From: UBA11400 sp964473555
Lineage (GTDB): Bacteria > Bacteroidota > Rhodothermia > Balneolales > HLUCCA01
Assembly: GCA_964473555.1 (NCBI GenBank)
Contig: CAYYPL010000004.1
Span: forward strand, 203,163-267,162
Direction of reading: 5' to 3'
Length of the DNA: 64,000 bases
Of this stretch, positions 24,959 through 34,934 are shown one piece after another. The notes beneath the pieces were generated by a model, which was not told where the DNA came from, did no database searches, and saw only the letters and a program-made list of their open reading frames with translations. Position 1 is the first letter of the stretch. The number at the start of each line of letters is the position of its first letter. Position numbers and translations under genes: made by a program.

Positions 24959-25510
24959 ATGAAAATCATTCTAACACTAATATTCGCAACAGCATTCATG
25001 ACCACTTCTTTTACAACCAACCCCAATGGCCTACATGACTTTGTTAAGAAAGACATCAAAGGCAATGAAGTAAACCTGGAATCGTACAAAGGCAAAGTGG
25101 TTATGATTGTTAATACAGCCTCAAAATGCGGTTTCACTCCACAGTACAAAGACTTACAGGCTCTTTATGAAAAATATGACGGCAAGGACTTTGTGATTCT
25201 TGGGTTCCCTGCTAACAATTTTAATGGACAAGAACCCGGCTCAAACGAAGAGATCGCTCAGTTTTGTGAAGCAAATTATGGGGTTACATTTCCGATGTTC
25301 TCTAAAGTTTCTGTTAAAGGCGCTGATCAGGACCCGCTTTTTAGCTATCTCACCGCCCAGCCCAACGAAGATTTCACGGGCGATGTTAACTGGAATTTTG
25401 AGAAATTCTTGATTGATAAAGAGGGCAAGCTCGTACGTCGGTTCAGAAGCAGAACTAATCCTATGAGTAATGAAATTTTACGTTCAATCGAAACGATTCT
25501 CTCGAAGTAA
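24959..25510 (+). CDS. Glutathione peroxidase-family protein, exported
   Basis: 183 residues of the thioredoxin-fold peroxidase family (BtuE/Gpx). The peroxidatic Cys is at position 57 in N-T-A-S-K-C-G-F-T, with the family Gln in F-N-G-Q-E-P-G-S and Trp-Asn in V-N-W-N-F completing the catalytic set; a second Cys (Q-F-C-E) may be the resolving residue of thioredoxin-dependent members. The first 20 residues look like a signal peptide, so the enzyme probably acts in the periplasm. It is divergent from the barrel gene at 24931 with only 27 bases between them. Confidence 0.9.
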   Translation: MKIILTLIFATAFMTTSFTTNPNGLHDFVKKDIKGNEVNLESYKGKVVMIVNTASKCGFTPQYKDLQALYEKYDGKDFVILGFPANNFNGQEPGSNEEIAQFCEANYGVTFPMFSKVSVKGADQDPLFSYLTAQPNEDFTGDVNWNFEKFLIDKEGKLVRRFRSRTNPMSNEILRSIETILSK

Positions 25511-25545
25511 GAGTTTTATTTTCATATATCCCATCACCATCCACT

Positions 25546-25583
25546 AAAAGGACAGTATTTGACCCGTACTGTCCTTTTTTTTT
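25546..25583 (+). terminator. Intrinsic terminator of the glutathione peroxidase gene
   Basis: AAAAGGACAGTA pairs perfectly with TACTGTCCTTTT (an outer 12-bp stem) followed by a run of nine T. It lies 35 bases behind the stop codon. The A-run on the left may also let it stop apaG-strand transcription arriving from the right. Confidence 0.93.
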
Positions 25584-25638
25584 GATTGTTATTGCTACAT
25601 GGTTTCTAAGCAATTTCGTTTTTGTCGGTATTTTTAGC

Positions 25639-26022
25639 CTAATTCATCAAATGGGATCTAAGGAAAAACGTTGGAATAGTAACTTTTAATAGTTTACCAT
25701 CTGCTTTTAGCATTTCGTAGAACCCTTCCATCGTTCCTTCAAAGGATTTCAAAACACAAAAACTGTTGTAATTGTACACTTCACCAGTAGTGATGACTGG
25801 CTGTCGTCCCACCACACCCTCACCATATACTTCATGGGACTCACCATTTGAATCGTGTATGTACCACTGTCTGTGCATAAGCTGAACCGATTCGGAGCCC
25901 AGATTCTCTATAGTCACAAAATAGGCGTAAACGAAACGCCCATTAATCGGATCTGACTCTCTTTCCACAAAAATCGGCTGAACAGTGATCTTGATATCAT
26001 GCGAAATTTCGGTAAATGTCAT
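25639..26022 (-). CDS. apaG: ApaG-family protein
   Basis: 127 residues forming one fibronectin-III-like ApaG/DUF525 domain. Landmarks are the N-terminal strand with V-Q-P-I-F-V, F-V-Y-A-Y-F-V-T-I-E-N-L-G near 28-40, R-Q-W-Y-I-H-D near 46-52 and the G-V-V-G-R-Q-P motif near 64-70. ApaG has been linked to Co/Mg resistance in enterobacteria, but its biochemical role is unsettled. It stands alone between the gpx terminator and metH. Confidence 0.93.
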   Translation of the reverse strand: MTFTEISHDIKITVQPIFVERESDPINGRFVYAYFVTIENLGSESVQLMHRQWYIHDSNGESHEVYGEGVVGRQPVITTGEVYNYNSFCVLKSFEGTMEGFYEMLKADGKLLKVTIPTFFLRSHLMN

Positions 26023-26143
26023 ACTTGATCCTGTTTATACGTTCATAACTGATCCTACAAAAGACATAACCAGACTACCTGACGAAATCGATCCCTCAAT
26101 ATGCTGAAAATACCATATTTTCCGATATCAACACGATGTGGAT

Positions 26144-29100
26144 TTAAGAAAAAACCGGATGCGAAATCCCACAGTCACATTTTATTTGTGGCTTTGGATT
26201 CGCTGCTGTTCCCTCATAACCCAATATCGGTGATAACCATTTTTCGATTTCCTTGACCGACATTCCTTTTCGTATGTGATAATCTATGACCTGATCTTTT
26301 CCTATTTCACCAAGTCTGAAGTATTCAGCTTCTGGATGACTGAAATACCACCCACATACCGAAGCGGCTGGTGCCATCGCGAAGTTTTCTGTCAATGTAA
26401 CTCCCGTGTTATTGGTTGCATCCAATAATCTGAAAAGTGCCGGTTTTTCGGTGTGGTCCGGATTCGCAGGATAACCCGGAGCCGGACGAATTCCCTGATA
26501 TTCCTCACGAATCAATTCTTCGTTCGTAAGTTTTTCAGCCGCCGCATATCCCCAGTGCAATGTTCGTACCTGCTCGTGTAAATATTCGGCAAACGCTTCA
26601 GCTAAACGGTCTGCTAAAGCTTTAACCATAATGGATGAATAGTCATCATGATCTTTTTGAAACTTCTCGAGAATTTTCTCTATCCCAATTCCAGCCGTTA
26701 CAACAAATGCTCCGATGTAGTCCTGAAGACCAGATTCAACAGGAGCGATGTAATCAGCAAGTGATTTATTTGGCTGCCCGGCTCGTTTGACTGTCTGCTG
26801 ACGAAGCATGTGGAGGGTGTCTGCAACGGTGTAGCGGTTGTCATCAGAATATATGTTGATATCATCACCGATTGAGTTTGCAGGGAACAATCCATAAACA
26901 GCTTGTGCTTTCAAGGATCCATCACGAATAATCTTATCCAGCATGTTGTTCGCATCTTCGAACAATCGACGTGCCTCTGTTCCAACAATTTCGTCGTCTA
27001 AGATTGCGGGATATTTGCCGGTCAATTGCCAGGTAATAAAAAACGGGGTCCAGTCGATATAAGGTCTCAAAACCGCCAGCGGAATATCTTTTATTACGTG
27101 TACTCCAGATTTATTTGGCTTCGGCGGTGTGTATCCGGACCAATCAATTTGATGTTTATTTTCGCGGGCTTTGTCCAGTGTCAACTGTTGCTTAACCTGC
27201 TTACGACGGCCGTATTGCTCACGTACCTCCTCGTACTCGGCCTTAACTTCCTCTTTGAATGCCTCGGCCCCTTCATCAGAAACCAGTTTGCTCACAATAG
27301 GCACGCTTCGGGATGCATCCAGTACGTGGATGGTCGGACCGCTGTATTCCGGAGCAATTTTCACAGCCGTGTGAACTCTGGATGTTGTTGCACCACCGAT
27401 CAATAGCGGAAGCTTCATTCCTCGTCGCTCCATCTCGTTGGCTATATCAACCATCTCATCAAGTGATGGAGTAATAAGTCCACTCAGTCCAACGGCATCA
27501 ACGTTATGCTCAACAGCTGCATCCAGTATCTTTTCTTTAGGCACCATGACGCCCAGGTCGATGACCTCATAATTATTACATGCCAAAACAACAGAAACAA
27601 TGTTCTTGCCAATGTCGTGAACATCGCCCTTCACGGTCGCCAGTAATACTTTTGCACGTGGACGAGTATCCGCTGCAAGTAGTTTTTCCGCTTCGATGTA
27701 CGGAATGAGATACGCCACGGCTTTTTTCATCACCCGGGCACTTTTCACTACCTGCGGAAGGAACATTTTTCCAGCTCCAAATAGATCCCCAACCACGTTC
27801 ATGCCATCCATTAGCGGACCTTCGATCACGCTTAACGGACTTTCGGCCTGTAAACGAGCCTCCTCGGTATCAACATCGATGTAGTCTACTATCCCTTTTA
27901 CCAACGCATGGGACAATCGCTCATTGACAGGCAGACTTCTCCATTGGTCAACGCGAGCTTCCTGCTTATCCTTTGACTTCACAGACTCTGCATGATCAAT
28001 AAGACGTTCTGTCGCATCCGCACGTCGATTCAGCAGCACATCCTCGACCAATTCTTTTAATACCGGCTCGATTTCGTCATATACCTCGATTTGACCTGCA
28101 TTTACGATTCCCATGTCCAACCCTGCCTTGATGGCGTGGTATAGAAACGCAGTATGCATGGCCTCCCGTACAACGTTGTTGCCCCTGAACGAGAACGAAA
28201 TGTTACTTACTCCACCACTTACTTTGGCAAGCGGGAGGTTTTCCTTTATCCAACGTGTTGCCTCGATGAAATCAACAGCATAGTTGTTATGCTCTTCAAT
28301 TCCTGTAGCAACCGTAAGGATATTCGGGTCAAAAATAATGTCCTGTGGTGGAAATCCGACCGTTCCGGTCAAAATTTTGTACGCACGGGAACAAATTTCG
28401 ATCCTGCGTTGCAAGCTGTCGGCCTGACCCTCTTCGTCGAATGCCATTACAATAACAGCTGCACCATAGCGACGGACCAGTTTAGCCTGCTCAATGAACT
28501 TGGCCTCACCCTCTTTGAGTGAAATCGAGTTTACAATCGCTTTACCCTGGATGCATTTCAAACCGGCTTCCAACACTTCCCACTTCGAGGAGTCGATCAT
28601 GAATGGAACCCGGGTGATGTCTGGCTCGGATGCAAGCAGGTTCAGAAACCTGACCATAGCAGCCTTGGAATCAAGCATCCCCTCATCCATGTTGATGTCA
28701 ATGATCTGAGCACCGTTCTCTACTTGCTGTTTGGCTACACGCAGTGCGTTATCGAAGTCGTTATTCAGAATGTAATTCGCAAAAACTTTAGATCCTGTGA
28801 CATTGGTTCGCTCACCAATGTTCACAAAGTTGGTCTCTGGACGAATAATCAGCGGTTCTAGTCCACTGAGTTGCAGATACGGTTCGCGGTTTGGAATTTC
28901 ACGCGGTTTCATTCCTTCAACGCTTTTGGCTATCGCCTGGATATGTTCGGGTCTGGTCCCACAACACCCTCCCACTATATTTATAAATCCAGACCGTGCA
29001 TAGTCCCTGATTTGTTCCGCCATATAGTCCGGACTCTCATCGTAGCCCCCAAACTCGTTCGGAAGCCCGGCATTCGGATACAAACTTACACGGCAGGTTG

Positions 29101-29896
29101 CCACTCGCGACAACTCCTGAATAAATGGCCGCATTTGTTGTGACCCAAGGGCACAATTCAATCCAATGCTCAACAAAAACGGCATGTGCGATACCGATAT
29201 CCAGAAGGATTCTGTCGTCTGACCAGATAACGTCCTGCCGCTCGCATCTACAATCGTACCCGACACCATCACAGGGATAACCTTTCCCGTCTCGTCGAAG
29301 TACTGCTGTATTGCAAATAACGCCGCTTTACAGTTCAACGTATCAAAAACGGTTTCAACCAACAACACATCCACACCACCGTCCATCAAGCCGCGGATCT
29401 GCTCCTTGTATGCATCCACAACCTGATCAAAGTCCACAGCGCGATACGCGGGATCATTCACATCCGGCGACAACGACAACGTTCTGTTCGTTGGACCCAT
29501 CGCGCCCGCAACATACCTCGGCCGCGTTACATCCATCTGCGTCACCTTCTGCGCCACACGACGTGCCAACTTCGCCGACTCAAGATTCAGCTCATAGGTC
29601 AACGACTCCTGGTGATAATCAGCCAAAGAAATCGGATTCGCATTAAAGGTGTTCGTTTCAATGATATCAGCACCATTTACTAGAAACGACTCGTGAATCT
29701 TTTCAATAATTTCAGGCTGAGTAAGACTCAACAGATCGTTATTGCCCTTCAGATCGAACGGACTATCTTTAAATCGATCTCCACGATAGTCCTCTTCAGA
29801 TAACTTATAGGTCTGAATCATCGTGCCCATGGCACCATCAATGATCAATATGCGGTGGTTAAGTTCCTGTACTATCGGATGGCTCTCTATGTTCAT
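26144..29896 (-). CDS. metH: Cobalamin-dependent methionine synthase
   Basis: 1250 residues with the full MetH layout: homocysteine-binding domain with zinc Cys near 247 and the Cys pair in G-G-C-C-G-T near 309-310; methyltetrahydrofolate-binding domain (about 355-620); B12 cap and Rossmann domain with D-V-H-D-I-G-K-N near 760, whose His is the lower cobalt ligand; and a C-terminal S-adenosylmethionine reactivation domain with R-P-A-P-G-Y near 1138. The 66-base gap to tyrA holds no cobalamin riboswitch, so B12 control, if any, is elsewhere. The last residues carry an extra C-D-C motif. Confidence 0.97.
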   Translation of the reverse strand: MNIESHPIVQELNHRILIIDGAMGTMIQTYKLSEEDYRGDRFKDSPFDLKGNNDLLSLTQPEIIEKIHESFLVNGADIIETNTFNANPISLADYHQESLTYELNLESAKLARRVAQKVTQMDVTRPRYVAGAMGPTNRTLSLSPDVNDPAYRAVDFDQVVDAYKEQIRGLMDGGVDVLLVETVFDTLNCKAALFAIQQYFDETGKVIPVMVSGTIVDASGRTLSGQTTESFWISVSHMPFLLSIGLNCALGSQQMRPFIQELSRVATCRVSLYPNAGLPNEFGGYDESPDYMAEQIRDYARSGFINIVGGCCGTRPEHIQAIAKSVEGMKPREIPNREPYLQLSGLEPLIIRPETNFVNIGERTNVTGSKVFANYILNNDFDNALRVAKQQVENGAQIIDINMDEGMLDSKAAMVRFLNLLASEPDITRVPFMIDSSKWEVLEAGLKCIQGKAIVNSISLKEGEAKFIEQAKLVRRYGAAVIVMAFDEEGQADSLQRRIEICSRAYKILTGTVGFPPQDIIFDPNILTVATGIEEHNNYAVDFIEATRWIKENLPLAKVSGGVSNISFSFRGNNVVREAMHTAFLYHAIKAGLDMGIVNAGQIEVYDEIEPVLKELVEDVLLNRRADATERLIDHAESVKSKDKQEARVDQWRSLPVNERLSHALVKGIVDYIDVDTEEARLQAESPLSVIEGPLMDGMNVVGDLFGAGKMFLPQVVKSARVMKKAVAYLIPYIEAEKLLAADTRPRAKVLLATVKGDVHDIGKNIVSVVLACNNYEVIDLGVMVPKEKILDAAVEHNVDAVGLSGLITPSLDEMVDIANEMERRGMKLPLLIGGATTSRVHTAVKIAPEYSGPTIHVLDASRSVPIVSKLVSDEGAEAFKEEVKAEYEEVREQYGRRKQVKQQLTLDKARENKHQIDWSGYTPPKPNKSGVHVIKDIPLAVLRPYIDWTPFFITWQLTGKYPAILDDEIVGTEARRLFEDANNMLDKIIRDGSLKAQAVYGLFPANSIGDDINIYSDDNRYTVADTLHMLRQQTVKRAGQPNKSLADYIAPVESGLQDYIGAFVVTAGIGIEKILEKFQKDHDDYSSIMVKALADRLAEAFAEYLHEQVRTLHWGYAAAEKLTNEELIREEYQGIRPAPGYPANPDHTEKPALFRLLDATNNTGVTLTENFAMAPAASVCGWYFSHPEAEYFRLGEIGKDQVIDYHIRKGMSVKEIEKWLSPILGYEGTAANPKPQIKCDCGISHPVFS

Positions 29897-29962
29897 TCCC
29901 TATTTCTTAAATGGACGCAGCGTGTTACTGCAAAATTAGAATAAACCCAAATATACGAAGAT

Positions 29963-31090
29963 TTATGAGAAGCGATCTGCAAGGCGATTGATCAAGTATC
30001 CACTTTCATTCAGTGCTGTTTCTGCAAAATCACCAAAGAATTCCGTGATGGACTCAAACTCTTTGATAAATGCCTGCTTATCACCTTTTCTTACCATATC
30101 TGCAAGACGCTCATGATGTTGTAGGAATTCTATAAGAATCGCCCTTCGATCATCATTGGCAAAAACTATGTCTGCATATAATTCCGCATCTTGCGCAAAT
30201 ATCCTGCCCGTCATCATCAGTTCTGCACGATATATCGGTGATGAAAAATGGAGTATTTGCTCGGGCTTGAGTTCGGTTGTCTTCATAAAGGACCCATGCA
30301 ACAACGCCACAAAGTGGCGTAGTCCCTGGACCAGATTCATCACTTTGTCGTGCTGTTTGGGATCAACTGCCAATACCCGCATACCCCATAATTGAAATTG
30401 ATTAATGACCCAGTTATAGCTGTCTTCATCACGTCCATGGCATGTAATCATTAATTGCTTGGACAAATTCGAAATGTCTGGCCCGTGCATGGGGTGAAGT
30501 CCTACCACAGGACCTTTGTGATTTTTCATCATTGCACGCAACGGACCTTCTTTATTACTGGTAAAATCTGCCAAAATCGCTCCATCGGGGATATAATCTT
30601 TCAGCTGTTCAATAACCCGTTCGGTTATATTGATAGGAACAGATATAATTACCAAATCAACTCCTTCGAACAATTCTGAGGCATGATCCCAATCCGTTTT
30701 ATCCAATATTCTTACCTGATGCCCACTTGCTGAGAACAATGCAGCATACTGCTTTCCCATTCCTCCTCTACCACCCAGAATCAGTATTGTTTTCGAATGA
30801 GCCGTAGCACAAGGAAATTCACTCGAAGATTGACTGGCACGACTCGAACTCATGATCATTCGCAGAAAATCCTCGCCCCAATCCGGATCCAAACCTCTCT
30901 TTATACTCATTTCACGAAATGACTGAATCTTGAGGTCTTCCCTTCCTGCAACATAAATTGGAAGCTTATTTTGAATCTTTGTTAGTAATACTCCCTTCAC
31001 AACATCAGCGCGTTCTTTTAACAGATCCAATATCTGCTCATCGATTTCGTCGATTCGTTTTCGGTGCTCGTTCAATGAAGAAGTGGGCAT
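29963..31090 (-). CDS. tyrA: Bifunctional chorismate mutase / prephenate dehydrogenase
   Basis: 375 residues. An AroQ-type chorismate mutase helix bundle covers about 1-90 (R-x-x-I-D-E-I-D-E-Q-I-L-D-L-L near 11-24), followed by a prephenate dehydrogenase with the nucleotide loop G-G-R-G-G-M-G-K near 107-114 and H-P-M-H-G-P near 198-203. Together they convert chorismate to 4-hydroxyphenylpyruvate, feeding tyrosine synthesis. It is divergent from uvrB and 66 bases ahead of metH. Confidence 0.93.
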   Translation of the reverse strand: MPTSSLNEHRKRIDEIDEQILDLLKERADVVKGVLLTKIQNKLPIYVAGREDLKIQSFREMSIKRGLDPDWGEDFLRMIMSSSRASQSSSEFPCATAHSKTILILGGRGGMGKQYAALFSASGHQVRILDKTDWDHASELFEGVDLVIISVPINITERVIEQLKDYIPDGAILADFTSNKEGPLRAMMKNHKGPVVGLHPMHGPDISNLSKQLMITCHGRDEDSYNWVINQFQLWGMRVLAVDPKQHDKVMNLVQGLRHFVALLHGSFMKTTELKPEQILHFSSPIYRAELMMTGRIFAQDAELYADIVFANDDRRAILIEFLQHHERLADMVRKGDKQAFIKEFESITEFFGDFAETALNESGYLINRLADRFS

Positions 31091-31141
31091 GATTGTTTTA
31101 CCTAAGTTGTTGTAAGATTGACATCCCTGGAATGGTTATAT

Positions 31142-31159
31142 TGTTGGGTTAGCCCAACA
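31142..31159. promoter_or_regulatory. Inverted repeat between tyrA and uvrB
   Basis: TGTTGGG and CCCAACA form perfect 7-bp arms around TTAG in the 154-base divergent gap. It is 52 bases from the tyrA start and 86 from the uvrB start. The size and symmetry fit a dimeric repressor site. No T-run follows, so it is not a terminator. The bound factor is unknown. Confidence 0.4.
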
Positions 31160-31244
31160 TGTACATCCCTTTGTGCATAAGTTTTCCCTTTGGGCGCAAT
31201 TTCGCAAATAAATCCATACACTATCAAACGGAAATACGTTTAGA

Positions 31245-33299
31245 ATGTCCGATTTCAAACTATTTTCTCAATTTTCTCCAGCTGGAGATCAGCCGAAAGC
31301 AATCGAAGACCTTTATACTGGACTTACACGCGGTGACCAGTTTCAAACCTTGCTTGGGATTACCGGTTCCGGAAAAACTCGAACCATAGCTTCTGTCATC
31401 GAAAAGTATGGTCAACCGACGTTGGTTATGAGTCATAACAAAACACTTGCAGCACAGTTGTATCGAGAGTTAAGCGATTTCTTTCCCGAAAACTCGGTCG
31501 AGTTTTTCATTTCGTACTACGATTACTATCAACCTGAAGCATATCTGGTCTCGCAGGATAAATATATTGAGAAAGATTTGTCTCTCAACGAGGAGATTCA
31601 GCGACTTCGTCTTAGAGCAACCAGTAGTCTGCTTTCTGGCCGGACAGATGTGATTATTGTTTCATCAATTAGCTGTATTTATGGAATAGGATCCCCAAGC
31701 GAGTATGAAAAATTGATTATTCATCTCAAAGTTGGCAGAGAAATATCCAGAAACAAACTTTTGTACGATTTGGTAGATCTGCATTATTCACGCAACGACA
31801 TAGAGTTTCGTAGAGCGGTATTTCGTGTCCGCGGGGATGTTATCGATGTATTCCCTGCCTACTCCGATCAGGCGCTCAGAATCACCTTCTGGGGCGATGA
31901 AATCGAAAGTTTGGCATTGTTCGATCCTGACACGGGAAAAGAGATTGAGAAGGTAAATCAGTATGTGATATATCCGGCTTCTCATTATGTGACCAGTAAA
32001 GATCGTCTGGCTGAAGCCATTAACCATATCCGTGATGAGCTTGTCTGGCGGACAGAAGTGCTTCGTTCTGAGGAAAAGTTTTTGGAAGCACACCGATTAG
32101 AACAACGCACGCTTTTCGATATCGAAATGATGCAGGAAATTGGCTATTGCGCCGGAATCGAGAATTACTCCCGCTATTTGGCTGGAAGAAAACCGGGTGA
32201 ACGGCCATACTGTCTCATTGATTATTTTCCTGATGATTTTCTGCTTGTCGTAGATGAAAGCCACCAATCTGTTCCACAAATTGGAGCCATGTATGGTGGC
32301 GACCGATCTCGAAAAGTATCTCTGGTTGATCATGGCTTTAGGTTGCCATCAGCACTCGATAACCGTCCGCTCACATTCGAAGAGTGGGAAAGCATGGTTA
32401 AAAAGTGCATTTTTGTGAGCGCCACACCTAGCGATTATGAGCTTGAAAAGTCGGAAGGCGTATTTGTTGAGCAGATTATTCGGCCAACCGGACTCATGGA
32501 ACCTGAAATCGAAATTCGTCCGCTTAAGAATCAGATAGACGATCTGATCCACGAAATCAGGAAACGCATTGAACGCAATGAAAGAACCCTCGTACTCACG
32601 CTCACCAAGCGAATGAGTGAAGAGCTTTCGGAGTATCTCAAAAATCTGGGAATTAAGGCCGCGTATATGCACAGTGAATTGGATGCCATTCAACGAATTG
32701 AAGTACTTTTCCGATATCGACGCGGTGACTTTGACGTTCTTGTTGGGATCAACTTGCTTCGTGAGGGTATTGACATCCCGGAACTAGGACTCGTAGCCAT
32801 TTTAGATGCCGACAAAGAGGGATTCCTGCGATCCAAAACATCCCTGATGCAGATTGCTGGTCGTGCCGCTCGAAATCAGTTCGGGCGAGTGATTTTCTAC
32901 GCCGATAAAGTCACTGACAGTATGCGTTACGTGATCGATGAAACCAACCGACGACGCGACATTCAGGCCAAATACAACGAAGAGAATGGTATTACTCCAC
33001 AAACGGTATACAAAGAACTCAAGCCATTGGTTGACCCAGCATTGATCAGTAATCAGAAAGTGGATTTCGACCGACAATACGAGGATGGGGATACTTCCAT
33101 TGAATTGATTACAGCTGCAGACGATGGCATCCACTACAAGGCCAATCCGGCCATGAAGGAAGTGGTCTTCAACGACAAGAACGAGTTTATGAACTACCTT
33201 CAGGAATCCATGATGCAGGCCGCAAGGAATCTTGAGTTTGAAGAAGCCGCGAGAATCCGCGATCAGATCGAAAGACTCAAAAAAGAACTAGCCGTGTGA
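31245..33299 (+). CDS. uvrB: UvrABC system protein B
   Basis: 684 residues. UvrB is loaded by UvrA onto damaged DNA and recruits UvrC. Walker A G-I-T-G-S-G-K-T lies near 38-45, the beta-hairpin motif Y-Y-D-Y-Y-Q-P-E-A-Y near 91-100, D-E-S-H near 337-340, and the C-terminal UVR motif that binds UvrC near 650-680. uvrA is in the same window at 56.4 kb but in a separate unit, as is usual. Confidence 0.98.
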   Translation: MSDFKLFSQFSPAGDQPKAIEDLYTGLTRGDQFQTLLGITGSGKTRTIASVIEKYGQPTLVMSHNKTLAAQLYRELSDFFPENSVEFFISYYDYYQPEAYLVSQDKYIEKDLSLNEEIQRLRLRATSSLLSGRTDVIIVSSISCIYGIGSPSEYEKLIIHLKVGREISRNKLLYDLVDLHYSRNDIEFRRAVFRVRGDVIDVFPAYSDQALRITFWGDEIESLALFDPDTGKEIEKVNQYVIYPASHYVTSKDRLAEAINHIRDELVWRTEVLRSEEKFLEAHRLEQRTLFDIEMMQEIGYCAGIENYSRYLAGRKPGERPYCLIDYFPDDFLLVVDESHQSVPQIGAMYGGDRSRKVSLVDHGFRLPSALDNRPLTFEEWESMVKKCIFVSATPSDYELEKSEGVFVEQIIRPTGLMEPEIEIRPLKNQIDDLIHEIRKRIERNERTLVLTLTKRMSEELSEYLKNLGIKAAYMHSELDAIQRIEVLFRYRRGDFDVLVGINLLREGIDIPELGLVAILDADKEGFLRSKTSLMQIAGRAARNQFGRVIFYADKVTDSMRYVIDETNRRRDIQAKYNEENGITPQTVYKELKPLVDPALISNQKVDFDRQYEDGDTSIELITAADDGIHYKANPAMKEVVFNDKNEFMNYLQESMMQAARNLEFEEAARIRDQIERLKKELAV

Positions 33300-33311
33300 G
33301 GAGTATACTGA

Positions 33312-34076
33312 TCAGATATTGTATTTGATAGTAACTGGCACGTGATCTGACATATTTAGCTCACGCTCAATCTTTCCTGATATCGCTTTTTGACTCAATC
33401 CAGGTGACGCAAGGTGATAATCGATTCTCCATCCCTTGTTGTTGCCTTTGGCCCCGGCGCGGTAAGTCCACCAGCTATAGGTATCTCTTAGATCAGGATG
33501 TAGTTCTCTGAAAACATCTTTGAATCCCATATTCAGATACTTTGTAAACCATTCTCGCTCTTCGGGTAAGAATCCAGATGATTTCTTGTTCGAAACCGGA
33601 TCGTGAATGTCAATTTCTCTATGGGCGATGTTATAGTCTCCACACAGCACAACCGGATTACTCTGATTAAGCAACGGCCGGGAGAACGCTTCGAATGCGT
33701 CCAGAAATTCATATTTAAGTTGCTGACGGGCATCGCCAGAGGTTCCACTTGGCGCGTAAACAGAATAAATATCTACTCCATTAATCCGAACCATAACAAC
33801 CCTTCCTTCAGCATCAACCCAATCAAGACCCATACCGACTTTAACTATCTCGGGCTCATTCTTTGAGAGAATCCCAACTCCCGAATATCCTTTTTTTTCC
33901 GCTGGGTGATATACTTCGTGGTAACCAAGATCTTTTATTTCTTCAGGAATCTGAGATTCATCCGCCTTTAACTCCTGAAGACAAATCACATCCGGAGACG
34001 TTTCAACTACCCAGTCTACAAAGCCCTTCTTTACCGCCGCTCTGATGCCGTTTACGTTGTACGAAGATATGATCAT
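33312..34076 (-). CDS. xthA: Exodeoxyribonuclease III
   Basis: 254 residues of the exonuclease/AP-endonuclease fold. Catalytic markers are Asn in S-Y-N-V-N-G-I-R at the N-terminus, Glu in L-Q-E-L-K-A near 35, G-D-Y-N-I-A near 146 and S-D-H-V-P near the C-terminus. The enzyme cleaves abasic sites and trims 3' blocks in base-excision repair. It is convergent with uvrB across 12 bases with no terminator visible. Confidence 0.95.
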   Translation of the reverse strand: MIISSYNVNGIRAAVKKGFVDWVVETSPDVICLQELKADESQIPEEIKDLGYHEVYHPAEKKGYSGVGILSKNEPEIVKVGMGLDWVDAEGRVVMVRINGVDIYSVYAPSGTSGDARQQLKYEFLDAFEAFSRPLLNQSNPVVLCGDYNIAHREIDIHDPVSNKKSSGFLPEEREWFTKYLNMGFKDVFRELHPDLRDTYSWWTYRAGAKGNNKGWRIDYHLASPGLSQKAISGKIERELNMSDHVPVTIKYNI

Positions 34077-34089
34077 TGCTAGAATTCTT

Positions 34090-34920
34090 TTAATCGATAA
34101 AGCTTTGTGCTTCCCGGACTCTAAGTGTTGCCTGGCTCAACACCTGTTTAAAAATTCCAGATGAAACCTCGGTAAACCAGATACCTTCTGGAGTTTTGTA
34201 GAAGCTTATGTATTCATGCAGCTCTTCGTCGGACACATCCTTGTAGGTATACAGATTCAGGATAACGGTCACGTCTTTATACTGCGGATATACCTCTTGA
34301 ATGATCATGGCTTTCATGGCATCTGTCTCATCGGGATTAATTTTATCCTCTGATGCCACATAAGGATTCATGGCTTGAACCAATGCCAAATACAGTTCTG
34401 CTATGTATTCAACCGTGCTAGTGGTTGTTTTAGTCAAATCATCGAAATCTAAAATGGTCTGTAGTCTGGCCTGATTTACTTCACCATCCTGAACTTTTTC
34501 AACAAATGAAGCCAATTCAGCCTGACTCTCTTGAGTAGTAGCTTGTATTTCCAACTCATTCATTTTCATGGTGAGTGGAGAGGTCAACCAGTCAAGTACT
34601 GCCTGAATATGTCCTTGTTCAACGTCGTTTAGGACATAGGAAATCGCATCCTCTCTAACAAGTTCTGCATCAAACGAGGTCATTAACTGTGACTTGATCT
34701 CGGCTTGAATTTCTGGTTGAAACCTGTATGCTTCAGTTCTAAACTGCTCATTGATAATAAATGGGATATCATGTAGTTGTTCAGCTATTCCAGTTTGATC
34801 CAGAAACCCAATTACTTTGTCGCGTGGGGTTTGCGCAGATATGCCATTTGCTACTCCAAGAAGAAGTACGGTAAACAATCCAAGTGTGATGGATTTCATA
34901 AGTGGTTTTTTAAAGAGCAT
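34090..34920 (-). CDS. Exported DUF2059-like protein
   Basis: 276 residues. The N-terminus shows a signal peptide (L-F-T-V-L-L-L-G-V-A-N-G-I-S-A). The mature protein is mainly helical, and near 235-260 it has S-D-E-E-L-H-E-Y-I-S-F-Y-K-T-P-E-G, the hallmark of DUF2059 proteins, whose function is unknown. The N-terminal half is less clearly related. Its stop lies 13 bases upstream of the xthA start codon and it is 14 bases behind tyrS; the genes are co-directional. Confidence 0.75.
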   Translation of the reverse strand: MLFKKPLMKSITLGLFTVLLLGVANGISAQTPRDKVIGFLDQTGIAEQLHDIPFIINEQFRTEAYRFQPEIQAEIKSQLMTSFDAELVREDAISYVLNDVEQGHIQAVLDWLTSPLTMKMNELEIQATTQESQAELASFVEKVQDGEVNQARLQTILDFDDLTKTTTSTVEYIAELYLALVQAMNPYVASEDKINPDETDAMKAMIIQEVYPQYKDVTVILNLYTYKDVSDEELHEYISFYKTPEGIWFTEVSSGIFKQVLSQATLRVREAQSFID

Positions 34921-34934
34921 AGTACTACCTAGCC

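Noticed and set aside
26698..29646. Several open frames of 60-126 codons within metH, most on the opposite strand
   Set aside because: metH is intact over its full length; the extra frames follow from its codon use and encode no recognisable protein.
29897..29962. Cobalamin riboswitch before metH
   Set aside because: The gap is only 66 bases and contains no B12-box-like sequence.
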